Source of the DNA: Maylandia zebra
Lineage: Eukaryota; Chordata; Actinopteri; Cichliformes; Cichlidae
Direction of reading: 5' to 3'
NCBI RefSeq assembly: GCF_041146795.1
Contig: NC_135177.1
Location: 25,672,060-25,736,059, forward strand
Length of the DNA: 64,000 bases
Under the pieces are notes generated by a model that worked only from the letters and a program-made list of their open reading frames with translations, did not search any database and was not told the origin of the DNA. The translations under genes were made by a program, and so were the position numbers. Below, piece after piece: positions 11,325-22,244 of this stretch (position 1 is the first letter of the stretch; each line of letters starts with the position of its first letter).

Positions 11325-11357
11325 CTCAAACTCTACAGCCGAAGCTCTTTATGTGAA
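11325..11357 (+). other. Putative non-coding first exon of receptor copy B
   Basis: Counterpart of the block at 4190-4232, with the text CTCTACAGCCGAAGCTCTTT followed by a donor-like GTACGT at 11358. Conservation between the units and the acceptor at 11887 support a 5'-UTR exon. The upstream region (10440-11300) is also conserved and probably contains the promoter. Confidence 0.4.
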
Positions 11358-11589
11358 GTACGTACATTTATTTGCATATATCAGCCCTCCTACAATATGT
11401 ATTTTAACATATGAACATTTTACTGGCAGCCATGAAAGTTACTGATAATTCTGTCTACTTTCTGTTTGCAATAACTGTGTGCGCAAACTTAGCGTTCCCT
11501 ATCCTTAACTCTTGACTCTTCTGGTTTTGTAGAAGCTTTATTTTAACAACGGTAAAAAGCAAAGCTGGGAGGCAGTTTTATAGATTAAA

Positions 11590-11590
<1 letters not shown>

Positions 11591-11646
<56 letters not shown>
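11591..11646. repeat. GT dinucleotide microsatellite
   Basis: About 56 bp of TG repeat in the putative first intron of copy B, at the same relative place as the repeat at 4493. Confidence 0.95.
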
Positions 11647-11648
<2 letters not shown>

Positions 11649-11896
11649 TGACTAAGGAGAACTGTACTTTCCGTTTGTCAGCCCCACAATTGCTACATCA
11701 CAACATGTGAGTTGTTGTATGTTTGTGCATTTACTATAAGCTGGGTTTACCAACGGGAAATTTCAGGGAACTAACATGACTTTTACCCAGAGAGAAAGAA
11801 AGAGAGGAATCTATTCTGACATAGAGCTTCTGAGGCACTGCAGCATTTTTGTCTGGTCTCAGTGTTTCAACATTTTTGTCTTCACAGTTCACGAAC

Positions 11897-13327
11897 ATGG
11901 GTGATATAGATGTGGATCTCGATGGAATATTTAAAGAGAATGACACATTTCCTGAGGAGGACTATGAGTATCCAGGGGATGAGTCTTTTGTGAAAAGAGG
12001 CAGTGAGGCAGTGTGGGTCCCTGCTCTGTACTCCATAGTGTTTGTTGTTGGAATCCTGGGAAATATTATTCTCCTGACAGTTCTGGTTCAAAAGAGGAGA
12101 CTGTGGCGCATATCGGACACCTTTATTCTCCACCTGAGTATCGCGGACATCCTCCTCCTGTTAATGCTGCCCTTCTGGGCTGCACAGACAAGTCAGCCTT
12201 GTGACTGGTCCTTGGGCATTTTCAGCCAGATCTTTGGAGTCGTTTTCAAGGTAAGGACTAGATGTTGTATGGATCAGATAGAGACTGAAAATAAAAGCAA
12301 GACATTTTCAGTGAAGCTGTGAGAAAGTTTTTTTTGTTTTGCTGTACTCCATCATTTTTCTGCTGAATTTAGTTTCTTGGCAGAACGTGCAGAACAGAGT
12401 CATTGTACTCAACAGGATGACAGTGACATCCACTGAGTATTTAACATTTTTAAGGAAGAGAACAAGCTTAGAACAGCAGTTTAGAGTAGGACAGATGTGA
12501 AAGGGAAGAAATGAAGTGTAATTTTTATAGATGTTAGAGGTTTGTGTCTTACGCTAAAAGTTCTCCCTGTCTTCTTCTAGCTCAACTACTACTGTGGAAT
12601 CTTTCTGCTGTTTTGCATCAGTCTTCAAAACTACCTCTCTGCCATCCATGGCATCCAGTTGTATTCCCACGAGAAGCCCTTCTTTGTTCACATCAGCTGC
12701 CTGTCAGTCTGGCTTATCTCTGTCATCCTCACCGTACCTGACTGGATTTCCCCAGGGACTAAAAAGGACTCCACAGAAGAGAAAACATGTGTTCACATCT
12801 ACCCTCAATCTGGAACTGACTGGCAGTTGTGGTCACGCCTGTTCCACCACATATTTGGCTTGGTGCTACCTGCATTCATGCTGATGATCTTTTCACATAT
12901 GCTATGGCGGCAGTGCAGCTCTAATGGGGCCCGAAGGCAGAGAAATGTCACCGTCATCCTGTCTCTGGTGGTCGTATTCTGTGTGTGTTGGATGCCGTAC
13001 AACTTCATATTTTTTTTGGACACTGTCCAGAACAGACTTCAGAAACATCCTGATGATTTACATAAAAGCTCTGAAGGTTCACTAAAAATACTTCTTATGG
13101 GCACCTCTGCGTTAGGCTGCCTTCACGCCAGCCTGAGGCCTCTGCTGTATCTCGGCCTGTGTGGAAACTTCAGGCAACACTTACTGGCCATGCTGAGATG
13201 TAGTAAAACTGAACCAAAAGGCTCACTCTGGGATCTTGGTGTAGGCCAGAGACAGCAGCCTGATCACGGTCAGGATCAACAGCAAGAGCTGGAACAGATG
13301 ACGGATGCAGAGAATCCGTTAGCTTAG
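11897..13327 (+). CDS. Atypical CXCR3-like chemokine receptor, copy B (DRY-less)
   Basis: Two coding exons, 11897-12250 and 12581-13327, phase 0 with GT-AG ends, give about 366 residues. The start is the first ATG after the acceptor at 11887. The N-terminal tail is short and acidic (EEDYEYPGDESF), without cysteine. ECL1 and ECL2 cysteines are kept (SQPCDW, KTCVHIYP). TM3 ends CISLQNYLSAIHG (QNY at 12626-12634) and TM7 reads LRPLLYLGL, so both G-protein coupling motifs are altered exactly as in copy A. The last 170 or so bases of coding sequence are almost identical to copy A, while the extracellular N-termini barely align. Inferred role: chemokine-binding scavenger, probably with different ligand preference from copy A. 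The cxcr3.3 assignment is by motif and cluster position only. Confidence 0.87.
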
Positions 13328-13539
13328 TGAAGATGAACATACTCTCTTGCGACTCAAGTGTGAGATGAGCAACTTTACACTCCTGAGACGAAGTGAATTC
13401 AGTTTCATGTCATGAGTTGATGGGGTGGAGGACTTGTTTCTGCGTAACTGACAAGCAGATTTTTATATATAAAAATGACTCTCACATTCCACACATGCAT
13501 CATGGTGACATATGCTCACCCAAAAGGGTTAAAACGGAT

Positions 13540-15840
13540 GTCTGTATTTTATTTTTGAATTATTTAAAATAAAGGTATTTAGTTTTTTATGATTAGTAAA
13601 ACATTTGTGTTGCCAATTAACAGTTTTCAACACAGTTTTCGTAAAGCTAATATCATAATCTTTGAAATTCAGTGTAATGCAAGTTGTTACCTTTGGCAGT
13701 GTTATTGACATCATATGTTAAACAGTCCCAAACAGTTTATAACTTTAACACCATTAAAACAATTCAGTGTTTAAGCTTTCTCTCTTGTGCTCTCTTTGAC
13801 TTGTCTTGAAGCAGTAAATCCCGAGATTGCGTAATGACATGTCAGCGTGTGATTGCTTTGCAGTTAAGGAATTTCCCCTCAAGCCAGTTTACTTAACTTA
13901 AAAAATCATTGTTTCTGGGAATGTACAAATGTGACACAGGAAGAAAAGAAAAAAGTGGTGATGTCATCAGTCAGGTGACAGAGCGCGGTGGAGGAGGGGT
14001 GCTGCACCCTTTTCGTAGCTTTCTATTTACAGTCATCTGAAGACGTGTCTGTGTTTAGTAGGAAGAACTGTGTGAGGCTTTGTGAACAGAGCCAGCTGAC
14101 AGAAAACCAGCAGACCAGTATGTGGGAGAAGAACGCACGTTAGAGAAGATAAAAACTTATTGTGATGATAATAGTCTGTGTTGTGCTGCACACACACACA
14201 AAAGCCTGTGGTTTTATGCTTTCACACTGCTCAGCACGTCGTGACCTGCCATGCTTGCCTGGTTTCAAATCCTAACAATCTTGAGAAATGTAACTATGTT
14301 CAGAAATAAATGTACTTTCGGTACTGAGTGTTCTTCTGAAAACTCGCTGTGCAGTAATTTCACACTTGAAAATATTCAGTTTCCTCGTTTCGACGCACTC
14401 CTTCCTCTGTTTAGTGTTTTGTGAGTCTGTAAGAGCGCATGATGCAATAAAAGAAATGGTGGCTGTCGAAAGCAGCAGAAACATTCTTCGTGTTTAAGAT
14501 GTGGTTTACAGTTTTCAGCTGCACCTCAAGCATTATTTCCTGCTTCAGCTTATCTGGCAACTAAGATAGAGAAAACCAGCTAATCAGGTCTTTTGTTTAA
14601 TGAGTAACAAATCTGGTATGAGCAAAGAGAAAGTCTTTGTATACAACTTGATCAAATGTAAGCACATTTAGCAAAAATACTAAATGATTAACACAAATCC
14701 AGGGCTAGTTGACCCTGTTTGGCTGTGTTTGCAGACAGTGTCTTTAATCCACCTTACTCTCTGTTGCTTTACTGAAATGTTTATAGTGTAGACATCCTGA
14801 CTGTGGTTGGGATGATCTTAGCACTGCTGTCATCAGCCTGCTATTGTCAGATATTTGCCTTTCACGTAATTATGAAAACAAAAGCAGTCGTGTCATTGTC
14901 CACATGTTTTTCTGAATGTCGATCATGTGGATGTCATTTGTTTTGGAGAAGTGAGTCACATGTCATATTATATCTCATTGTTTCCATCTGTTACGTAAGA
15001 TCTCTGTCACCGAGCCAGTGCGTCTACCTTTCATTTTTATGGTTTCAGTTTCCAGTTAAAAGCATGTAAGCTGTTTTTACAAAAACTGCTGGATGTGAGT
15101 TTAAAATTTTCTCTATCATTCTTACATCCATTCTTCATCTGTTTGCCAAAATCGGTCGTGAACTTAACTTCTGCTCGGTTTACACAGGCCATTATAAAAA
15201 TTTTATATATACAGAAAAAAAGAGGGAAGAAATAGACCAAAATGTTGCGCTGTCTTCTGTCACGTCAGTCGACATGTACTGAGTAAAGACTTCATGAGCA
15301 GAAGACAAACAAGTCACACAGTGGTTTCATAACGTGATTTGAAAGCTGCTTTTTTTGTTTAGATAATGTTTAAAGCAGGTAGAAATAAGCAAATAATGCA
15401 TGTAATAATGCAGCTTTTTTATCTTTGCAGGCTCCTCTCCTGCACTGAACTCTATACTGTAAACATTAAATATTGGGAGTCGTTATAATAAGTAGAGTTA
15501 TGGTATGTTGTAAACAGGAAAGTTCCCTTCAGCTCAATAAGATTGTAGAGCAGCATCTATACTGACAACCAATAAACTAACCAAAACAATAACTTACTCA
15601 TTTTTTTTGTTCTTTTAAAAAATGTTTTTTACACGTTTATTTTGTCAGCAATTGTAACAGGTATTTCTCTGGTTTTACTTTTTATTTATTTAGCAACAAA
15701 ATTGTTATTACCACAAATATAAACTCTGGGAAATAAAATTCCTCAAAAAAGAGCCAAAAGCTTTTACTGAGGAGTAGAATTTTTGATTTAACTACCTATA
15801 AACTCACCAACAAACATGTTCACTCATTTAAGTGTTCATT
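13540..15840. other. Intergenic spacer, no gene seen
   Basis: AT-rich sequence with only short chance frames. Frames near 14272 and 14803 have no recognisable domain and no splice-consistent neighbours. It is within duplication unit 2 but lacks an evident match in unit 1. Confidence 0.45.
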
Positions 15841-17044
15841 TTACATTTTTATTTTACTTTTGCTTTGAAGTCTTGTTAAAAATGTGTGTTTTATGTCTAA
15901 AATTGCTTTTTAGAAACGTGTTCTAACACACCTCAGATTTAGAATTTTCCAAACTGTTAAGTTTTTTTATACAGCTCAGAAAAACAGTTTGTTTAACATA
16001 AAAACATTAAAATAATAGAACGTTGTATAACAGTAAGAGTAATGGTGGCCTTCATTATGGTTTTAAAATCACCAGCGATAGACAACATTTCCAAACTGCA
16101 TGCATTATAGGCCACAGAAATTATGCAATCCCACACACAAAAAAAGCTGAAGTAATTCTGGGAAGTAATTATAGACCTATGCATACATTAATTATACGTG
16201 TATAGGAGATATACGTGTATAGGAGAGCCACACAGAGTCAAGTCAGCAAAAGTAGCAGTGTCAATGCCTGTAATTTAAGCCTCACACCTCATCTTTCTTG
16301 CGGTGTGGACTGGAAAGAATTTCTCTGCATGTCTAATATATCTCTTTAAATCCACTACAGATTTGCTTTCTTGTTAATTAATTCCATATATTTCAAAATG
16401 TAGTAAATATCCATATTGTTTACAGTAATTTTGTAGGTTGGTTTTAAAATGCCATTTTGAAGTAATGTAAATAAAGTGTGTGTAGTAAATTTGAATTTTG
16501 AAAGATGTGGTGCCTGAATGTTCATTGGGTTGACTTTTGCTTTGTCGACTATGTGAAATTTTTAAAACAAAATTTCATTACTTTAAACATTTTTTGCGCA
16601 AATAAAAAAAATATTTGTCTGTAAAAGTGAATTTAGCCTTTAATCCTGAGAGTAAAATCCTCATCTCATGGTGCTTTCCAGAAGTATTCCAAGAGAATAT
16701 ATATTCCTGGGTGTAAATCCTGATATTTTCAAAAGCAGCCTATATAAACTGGAACAAACCCAGCTTAAAACGACTGGGTCCCCGCATAACACCAGTGGGT
16801 CCTTCCTATTTAAAGAACTGCTTTCAGTCAGTCAGAATTCTCTGTAACATCAACTAAAACTTTACACTTTGTATCAGAGACTACAGTTGTGATTGGAAGC
16901 TTATATAAATTCATCATGAGGATGAACTTGACAGTAATTTTGGACAGGGAGAGTTCTGGCTCCTAAAGAAAGAAAGAAGGAATCAATCAGTGGCCCTCAT
17001 TTTGGAGCTCCATCTATTATCATGGGGTGAGCATGACCATGAGA

Positions 17045-17190
17045 AAAGGTGTAGGGGAAAGCGGTGCTCTACTTACACTGTATTTAATGAAGGTGGAGTG
17101 CTGCTGCCTTCAACTGAGGACATAGCCAGACTGTGGAAGAAATACTTAGAGGAGCTCCTTAATCTGGCTGACTGTTCTTTAGAGGAAGCA
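17045..17190 (+). mobile_element. Small old fragment of a Rex3/RTE-like LINE
   Basis: Translating the plus strand gives RCSTYTVFNEGGVLLPSTED and then ARLWKKYLEELLNLAD, matching the linker ahead of the reverse transcriptase in the large LINE at 58618-61945 ([20 protein letters not shown], then [12 protein letters not shown]). Only this piece remains. It ends within about 20 bp of the altered 3' end of the neighbouring cxcr3 copy, so the insertion or a deletion around it may have removed that gene's original tail. Confidence 0.7.
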
Positions 17191-17207
17191 CAGTCAGGGG
17201 GAACAAT

Positions 17208-18359
17208 TCACCTATGATTTGTTTGATGATTTGAAACATTTAAGTCTGACATGAACACTGTTTCCCTGCTCAGGAGCTGACGCCGGAACTTCTCACTCAC
17301 AAAAGCATACAGGATGGGATTGAGGCAGCAGTGAATGAAACCCACACAGGTGGTCACTGTCTTAATTTTCTCCAGGGATGTTGTGTCTGAACAAGTTTCA
17401 TTACTGATATCAAAATTAAACGTTTCCACTAAGAGCGTGATGTTGTACGGGGTCCAGCAGATAAAGAAAACCACCACCACAGCCACAATAACTTTAAAAG
17501 CTCTCTGCTTTTGATGGCTCTGGGCACCACACCTCAGCTGATGCAAAATGCAGGAGTAGCAGAACATCATGATGGCTGAAGGAAGTGCAAAGCCAACTAT
17601 GAGGTAAATCATGCGTGATGCCAACCTCCAATTATATACAGCCTCCTCACGAAATTTGTAATAATTGGGAACACACTCTCTTCTGCCTCGTCTATCATCA
17701 AACACATCTTCTAAAAAGATCCAGTCAGTGATAGAGAGAAGCAGGGAAAAGCACCACACCATCAGGCAGCTGGCCTGAACAACCCAAGGCTTCTTCCTTG
17801 AGTACATCTGTGTAGCATGGACGATGGACAGGTAGCGGTCCAGACTGATGCAGGCCAGGAGAAGGATCCCACTGTAGAAATTAATCTAAAGAAATCAATG
17901 AAAGACACTTCTGCTAAATTAATTGAAAGTACAGATTTTTTCACTGCATCTTTACTTCAGCACAATACTTACTGTAAAAACACTTCCAGCGATCTTGCAC
18001 AGGGGAGTACCAAATGTCCATCCATCACTTTTGGCATACTGTACTGCCCAGATGGGCAGCGTCACCAGCATCAGGATATCTGCCACTCCCAGATGGAAGA
18101 TGAATATATCTGTCGCACTCCAGGTCTTCCTACTCCGAGCCAGTATCCTCAACAGCAATCCGTTCCCAAGCAGACCAACAACGAACACCACAGAGTACAG
18201 AACTGGTATGAACACAGCTTCAAAATTCACAGTCTCAGTCAGGCTGCAAATATCACCCTCTTCATAAGAGCCATTCGAGTCTGAATAGTTATAGTTCTCA
18301 TAGAAATCAGACCAGTCAAGGTCCTCCCCTGTCACTGTAATCTTTTCATCTTCCATCAT
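17208..18359 (-). CDS. cxcr3: CXCR3 chemokine receptor, copy C (shortened tail)
   Basis: Coding exons (minus strand) 17973-18359 and 17208-17885, phase 0, encode about 354 residues. The start is a double ATG directly after a CCACAG acceptor, as in the sister genes. The N-terminus is acidic with DFYENYNYSD (candidate sulfotyrosines) and a cysteine in GDICSL; its disulfide partner is present in ECL3 (SNETCSD). DRYLSIVHA, CWTPYN and LNPILYAF are intact, so this should signal through Gi like CXCR3, the receptor for CXCL9/10/11-type chemokines on lymphocytes and macrophages. Odd: after KFRRQLLS the protein runs into SRETVFMSDLNVSNHQTN and stops, lacking the GCKVASAKIQ...SSMWSESAETSHS tail shared by the sister genes and resembling human CXCR3. 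Desensitisation and internalisation may therefore differ. The frame is otherwise clean, so I call it a gene rather than a pseudogene. Confidence 0.87.
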
Positions 18360-18360
18360 C

Positions 18361-19240
18361 TGTGGACAGACAGAGAAAAGGATGCAAATTTTCACTTAGA
18401 CTCTGACTTATGATGTGATTTTCAACCACATGGTCGATCATGTTTTCTGTATTTTTTGTTTTCCAGTTAAAGTAGTTGGAAACACTACTAATATTATCCA
18501 GGTAAAGAACACATTGGGTTTTTTTTAAATAGATAATATTTTAACAGTGAGGACAGGGTAAAAAAAAACAAACACAGAAACTGGATACATAAAGCTTTGC
18601 TTTGTACGGTTTATTTATTTATTTATTTTTATTAACTGAATTACTTGTACCAATCAACAAAAGACAGTGTCAACCATTTTAGTCATACTATTGGTTTATT
18701 TTTTAATTTCTTAATTTCTTTTAACTGTTTTGTATCTTCTTCTTCTTTTATTTATGCTGGTACAATTTAGGGAAGAGAAACTGATATACACCAACCAAGA
18801 GGAAGCATGTAAATTCACATTTTGCAAGAAATTAAGAGTCAGGTGGCTCTAGACATTAGTCGTAAACATAATGTCATAAACGTACTGAATGTTTAAAACA
18901 AAATATAAGGAAAATATCACTCGTCACGTCACATCACAGTTTAATATGCTGTAGTTTGTCACTGAGAACTGAAGGTGTGTATACAAACAGAAAAACAATC
19001 CTGTAAAGAAAAACATACACCCCTCTGCATCAAATCAATTCAATTTGTGATCATTTAGTAAATTCTTAAACGCATAATTAATTAATGTAAACAGAGAGTG
19101 GTCAATGTAGTTAAAATGCATAATAGGATGTTGACCAAAATTTAAGAATAATGACATACTCGTGAAAAATTAGAAATAGCCAGTATAGAATGATAAATAA
19201 TTCAATAATTCAATAATAAAGGCATAAAATAAAAACATAC
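18361..19240. other. First intron of cxcr3 copy C (inferred)
   Basis: AT-rich sequence between the coding-exon acceptor and the conserved upstream block at 19241. Contains short TTTA runs near 18610 and no other identifiable feature. Confidence 0.4.
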
Positions 19241-19330
19241 CAAAGTAGAAGTCTCTAATATCGTAGATAATAAAAATGTGTCCAGAGCTCTACCTCCAGC
19301 AGTGCCGATAAAAGCATCTAAATCGGTTAA
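19241..19330 (-). other. Putative 5'-UTR exon and promoter block of cxcr3 copy C
   Basis: The plus-strand text CATACCAAAGTAGAAG then TCTACCTCCAGCAGTGCCG and ATAAAAGCAT is shared with 25775-25870 and 29191-29285, each about 0.8-1.1 kb upstream of a cxcr3 coding exon. On the minus strand the block ends at a GTATG donor. It is best read as a conserved first exon with its core promoter. Confidence 0.5.
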
Positions 19331-19389
19331 AGAGGAAGCTCACACAAAAACAAAACCAAAACAAACTCCTCCACCTTACTAGGCACATT

Positions 19390-20329
19390 ATGAGCTAGCA
19401 TTTGATGTTTTTATATAAAATTATTAACTTTGTTTTGAAAAAAGTATTTTTGTAAAAAATAATAACAATACTTTTAAATTTTATTTGTATGTTTTATTTT
19501 GTATTTATTCTTTTTTTTAAGATGCTGAAAATGTAGCTTACAACTGCACTTCATATATTTAAATTGTGCTTTTAAGATGTCTGGAACTAACTACAGCAGA
19601 CATAACTGAACCCATTTACAAATTTGCTGTAAAGCTGTAAGATTTCCTCATTGTTGCCTTTACATTTTTGTTATTAATGTGAATATATGATATAAAATCT
19701 TATAGGATCAGTGTGTAAGTGGTGGTTCCACTGTCTATGTACACATTTCTGTGAAATCAGGCACAAAACCTAAAAACACTCATCAGATTCATTTTGAAGT
19801 TATGTTTCAGACTTTTTTAGGAATTAAAAGACTTAGAGTTTTAGTCTATAAGTGTTATCAATATGTTATTAACATTTGAATAAATTATTTTATTTAGATT
19901 TTTTTTCCCCTTTTTTTGCTTTTCTTTTTTGCTTTTTCTCTGTCAAATAAAGAAAATTAAACAAATTAGTCAACTGGTGTCAAATTGAAACTGAAACCTA
20001 GAAACTAGTTGTCCCAATCAAAAGAATTTAGCAACCGTTTGATGGGGGGGTTTTTCTAAACTCTCTTTTGGTTTTGATAGCTGCCCTTGTATGACTTTAA
20101 CGATCATTAAGTCAGTAAGATTTCTTTAACTGGCCTTTTGATCCTGTGGGTGTACTGTATAAAAAACTATAAAAACTGACTTGTTTGTGTTATTTGGAAT
20201 AATGATTCTGTATTTGAACACATATAAAACATAAATCAATGTGCAAAAAAATATATTATAAAACACATGTTGTATAAAACCTTTTTAAGGAGAAATAGTA
20301 GCTCTCTACAATAATAAAGCATGTTGTAT
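19390..20329. other. Intergenic, no gene seen
   Basis: AT-rich DNA with no supported frames. The stretch around 19690-19850 resembles sequences upstream of copies D (26250-26400) and E (29750-29900), so it is part of the duplicated cxcr3 units. Confidence 0.45.
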
Positions 20330-20353
20330 GGGGGGGGGGGGGGGGGGGGGGGG
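20330..20353. repeat. 24-bp poly-G run
   Basis: Uninterrupted run of 24 G. The length may partly reflect sequencing or assembly uncertainty at homopolymers. It could form a G-quadruplex. Confidence 0.9.
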
Positions 20354-20422
20354 TTGCCTTCATGTTCATCTACGTTAGTTTGTAAGCTCAGTCAGGATTT
20401 GTTTTATTGTCTTTTTCAGAGA

Positions 20423-20866
20423 CACTATATTGCCAAAAGTATTCTCTCACCCATCTAATTTATTGAATTCAGCTGTCTGGTAGCTTCCACGGCCATAGGT
20501 GTATAAATCAGGCAGCTAGGCCTGCAGACTGCTTCTACAAGTATTTGTGAAAGAATGGCTCGCTCTCAGGAGGTCAGTGGACATCAGTGTGGTATTGTGA
20601 TAGGATGCCACCTGTGCAACAAGTCAAGTTGTGAAATTTCCTCACTATTAAATATTCCACAGTCAGTTGTCAGTGGTATTATAACAAAGTGGAAGTGATT
20701 GAGAACAGCAGCCGCTGCAACACAAAGAGGTAACTCACCTAAAATCACAAAGCGGGCTCTGCGCTTGGGTATGGGTTCGTGAACCTTCTGCAGAGTCAAT
20801 CAATATAGACCTACAAACTTCATGTGGCCTTCAGATTAGCTCAAGAAAGCTTCATGGAATGTATTT
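20423..20866 (+). mobile_element. 5' half of a Tc1/mariner-like DNA transposon
   Basis: Begins with the terminal-repeat text CACTATATTGCCAAAAGTAT. An ATG at 20555 opens a transposase frame reading MARSQEVSGHQCGIVIGCHL and then CNKSSCEISSLLNIPQSVVS (the N-terminal helix-turn-helix DNA-binding part of a Tc1-type transposase), ending in TGA at 20696 after 47 residues. Downstream homology resumes in altered frames through CTGCAGAGTCAATC and GCTTCATGGAATG, then is lost at about 20866. The catalytic DDE part and the right terminal repeat are missing, so the copy is dead. Confidence 0.85.
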
Positions 20867-20984
20867 ACACTAGTGTGAAAATATGTATATGAGTAATTGC
20901 ATATGAGAGCATGAGGGTGGGAATGGATGTTTGTATCTGTGGGTGCCTGTTTGTTTGTGTCTATATGTCAGGTCAGGTATCAGA

Positions 20985-21440
20985 CACCACCTCTCTAGGG
21001 ACATCTCAGGCCCTCCATGGTATGGAGGCCTATCTCCCCCCACTACTTCCCCTGCCAGTGGCAGACGCCCTCAGACATTGGTGGTTCTTTGTGTCCGGGG
21101 ATGGGTGTCCAGGTACGCACCGGCTCACTCCTGGTGGCTGCTTGCCTGGAGCATGGGGCTCACTCGGGCCCCTTCGGGGGTGGGGTGCCCTCGGCCTGGG
21201 GCTCGGTCACTCTGGCACATGGGCACGTCACAGCAACCCCCCCGGCTTCTGCTCCGCGGCTGCTGAGTGACCCCTCATCTGGGGCTCCCCTCAGCTCTTT
21301 CCGGGATAGTGGCGCCGCTGCCCCTCTGTTGGTCTTCCTTGGTCGCTTGTGTTCAAGGGGCCTCTGGATGTCTGGAGCCTGGATCTCCTCCATACCTGCT
21401 TCATGCCCTGGAGGACGGGGCTGTGGCTCCCCACACCCTC
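20985..21440 (+). repeat. GC-rich dispersed repeat, unclassified
   Basis: An abrupt GC-rich island inside AT-rich DNA, with C- and G-runs such as CTCGGGCCCCTTCGGGGGTG and several overlapping open frames on both strands with no recognisable domain. The text is reminiscent of a repeat common in cichlid and other percomorph assemblies, from memory only. Adjacent DNA (21470-21560) has CACA and CTCACA-rich sequence. It is likely a mobile or satellite-like repeat rather than a gene. Confidence 0.5.
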
Positions 21441-21599
21441 TAGCAGATCATTACATGAAGGAATCTTTTAAATACAAGCGCGCTCATGCTCACAGGTGTA
21501 CACACGGGTGCTCACACACACAAACTACACCCTTTTTGGCTCCTACCTCAAAGCACACTGTGCGCTGTCGATCCTACGTGCTGCACAATAATATTTAAT

Positions 21600-22240
21600 A
21601 TTTAGTATTTACTGTTATATTCACATAGATCCTTCCGATAATGTTGTTTATAATATTGCTCTCTTTTTTTTTGCTTGTTTTCTCTTTTTTCTTTCTCAAC
21701 AGGTGATCCAGGTGATTGATATACCGGTATGTATTTTTTGTCTATTTGTTTTGTTGGTTTTTGTTTTTTGCCCTTTGTCACATTCCTCTTCTCTGCTGTT
21801 TTTCTTTCCCTCTTTCTTTCTCCCTTTTTTTCTCCCCTGTCAAGTCTGTTCTGTATTTAGGAAGTGAAAATAAAATAAACAATAAAAGGTCAATCAAAAA
21901 GACCAATACGCCAAGGCTGGGATGGTCCATTTGGTAAAGTAAATCCGTTGGACATCTTTCTTTGCCTTTAGACAATAATTCAGATGGCAAAAGAACCAAA
22001 CGGGACAGGCAAAAAAAAAAAAAAAGAATGGATATGATAAAAACCTTTACTGAATAAGTGTAAGGTTTACCTTACTTAGGTAAGGTTTACTTTCTGTGAA
22101 CTTTTCTCTGAAATCAGAAACTAAACCTGAAAACAATCATCAGTTTAATTTAGTGGTAAGTTGTCCTTCAGAATTATTATTTCGTTTTTGCATAAACATT
22201 AGTTTAAAAATTAGTATATTTTAGTGCTATCTTTATAATT
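21600..22240. other. Probable repeat flank, unclassified
   Basis: T-rich and CT-rich sequence followed by AATAAAATAAACAATAAAAG near 21869 and an A-run at 22010-22024. It could be the 3' end of the same unclassified repeat as the GC-rich island. No gene is supported. Confidence 0.3.
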
Positions 22241-22244
22241 CTAA

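Larger units (their letters stand above)
8290..16450 (+). repeat. Segmental duplication unit 2 (carries receptor copy B)
   Basis: Paralogous to 2341-8190 in block order and orientation: shared upstream block, shared putative first exon, GT repeat, receptor gene, shared 3' flank and shared far-downstream block. It differs by a foldback element at 9962-10101 and by the 13540-15840 spacer, which has no obvious match in unit 1. Confidence 0.7.

Noticed and set aside
20911-21598. Overlapping frames of 111-193 codons in the GC-rich island
   Set aside because: Open on several frames and both strands because of base composition; no recognisable protein family.
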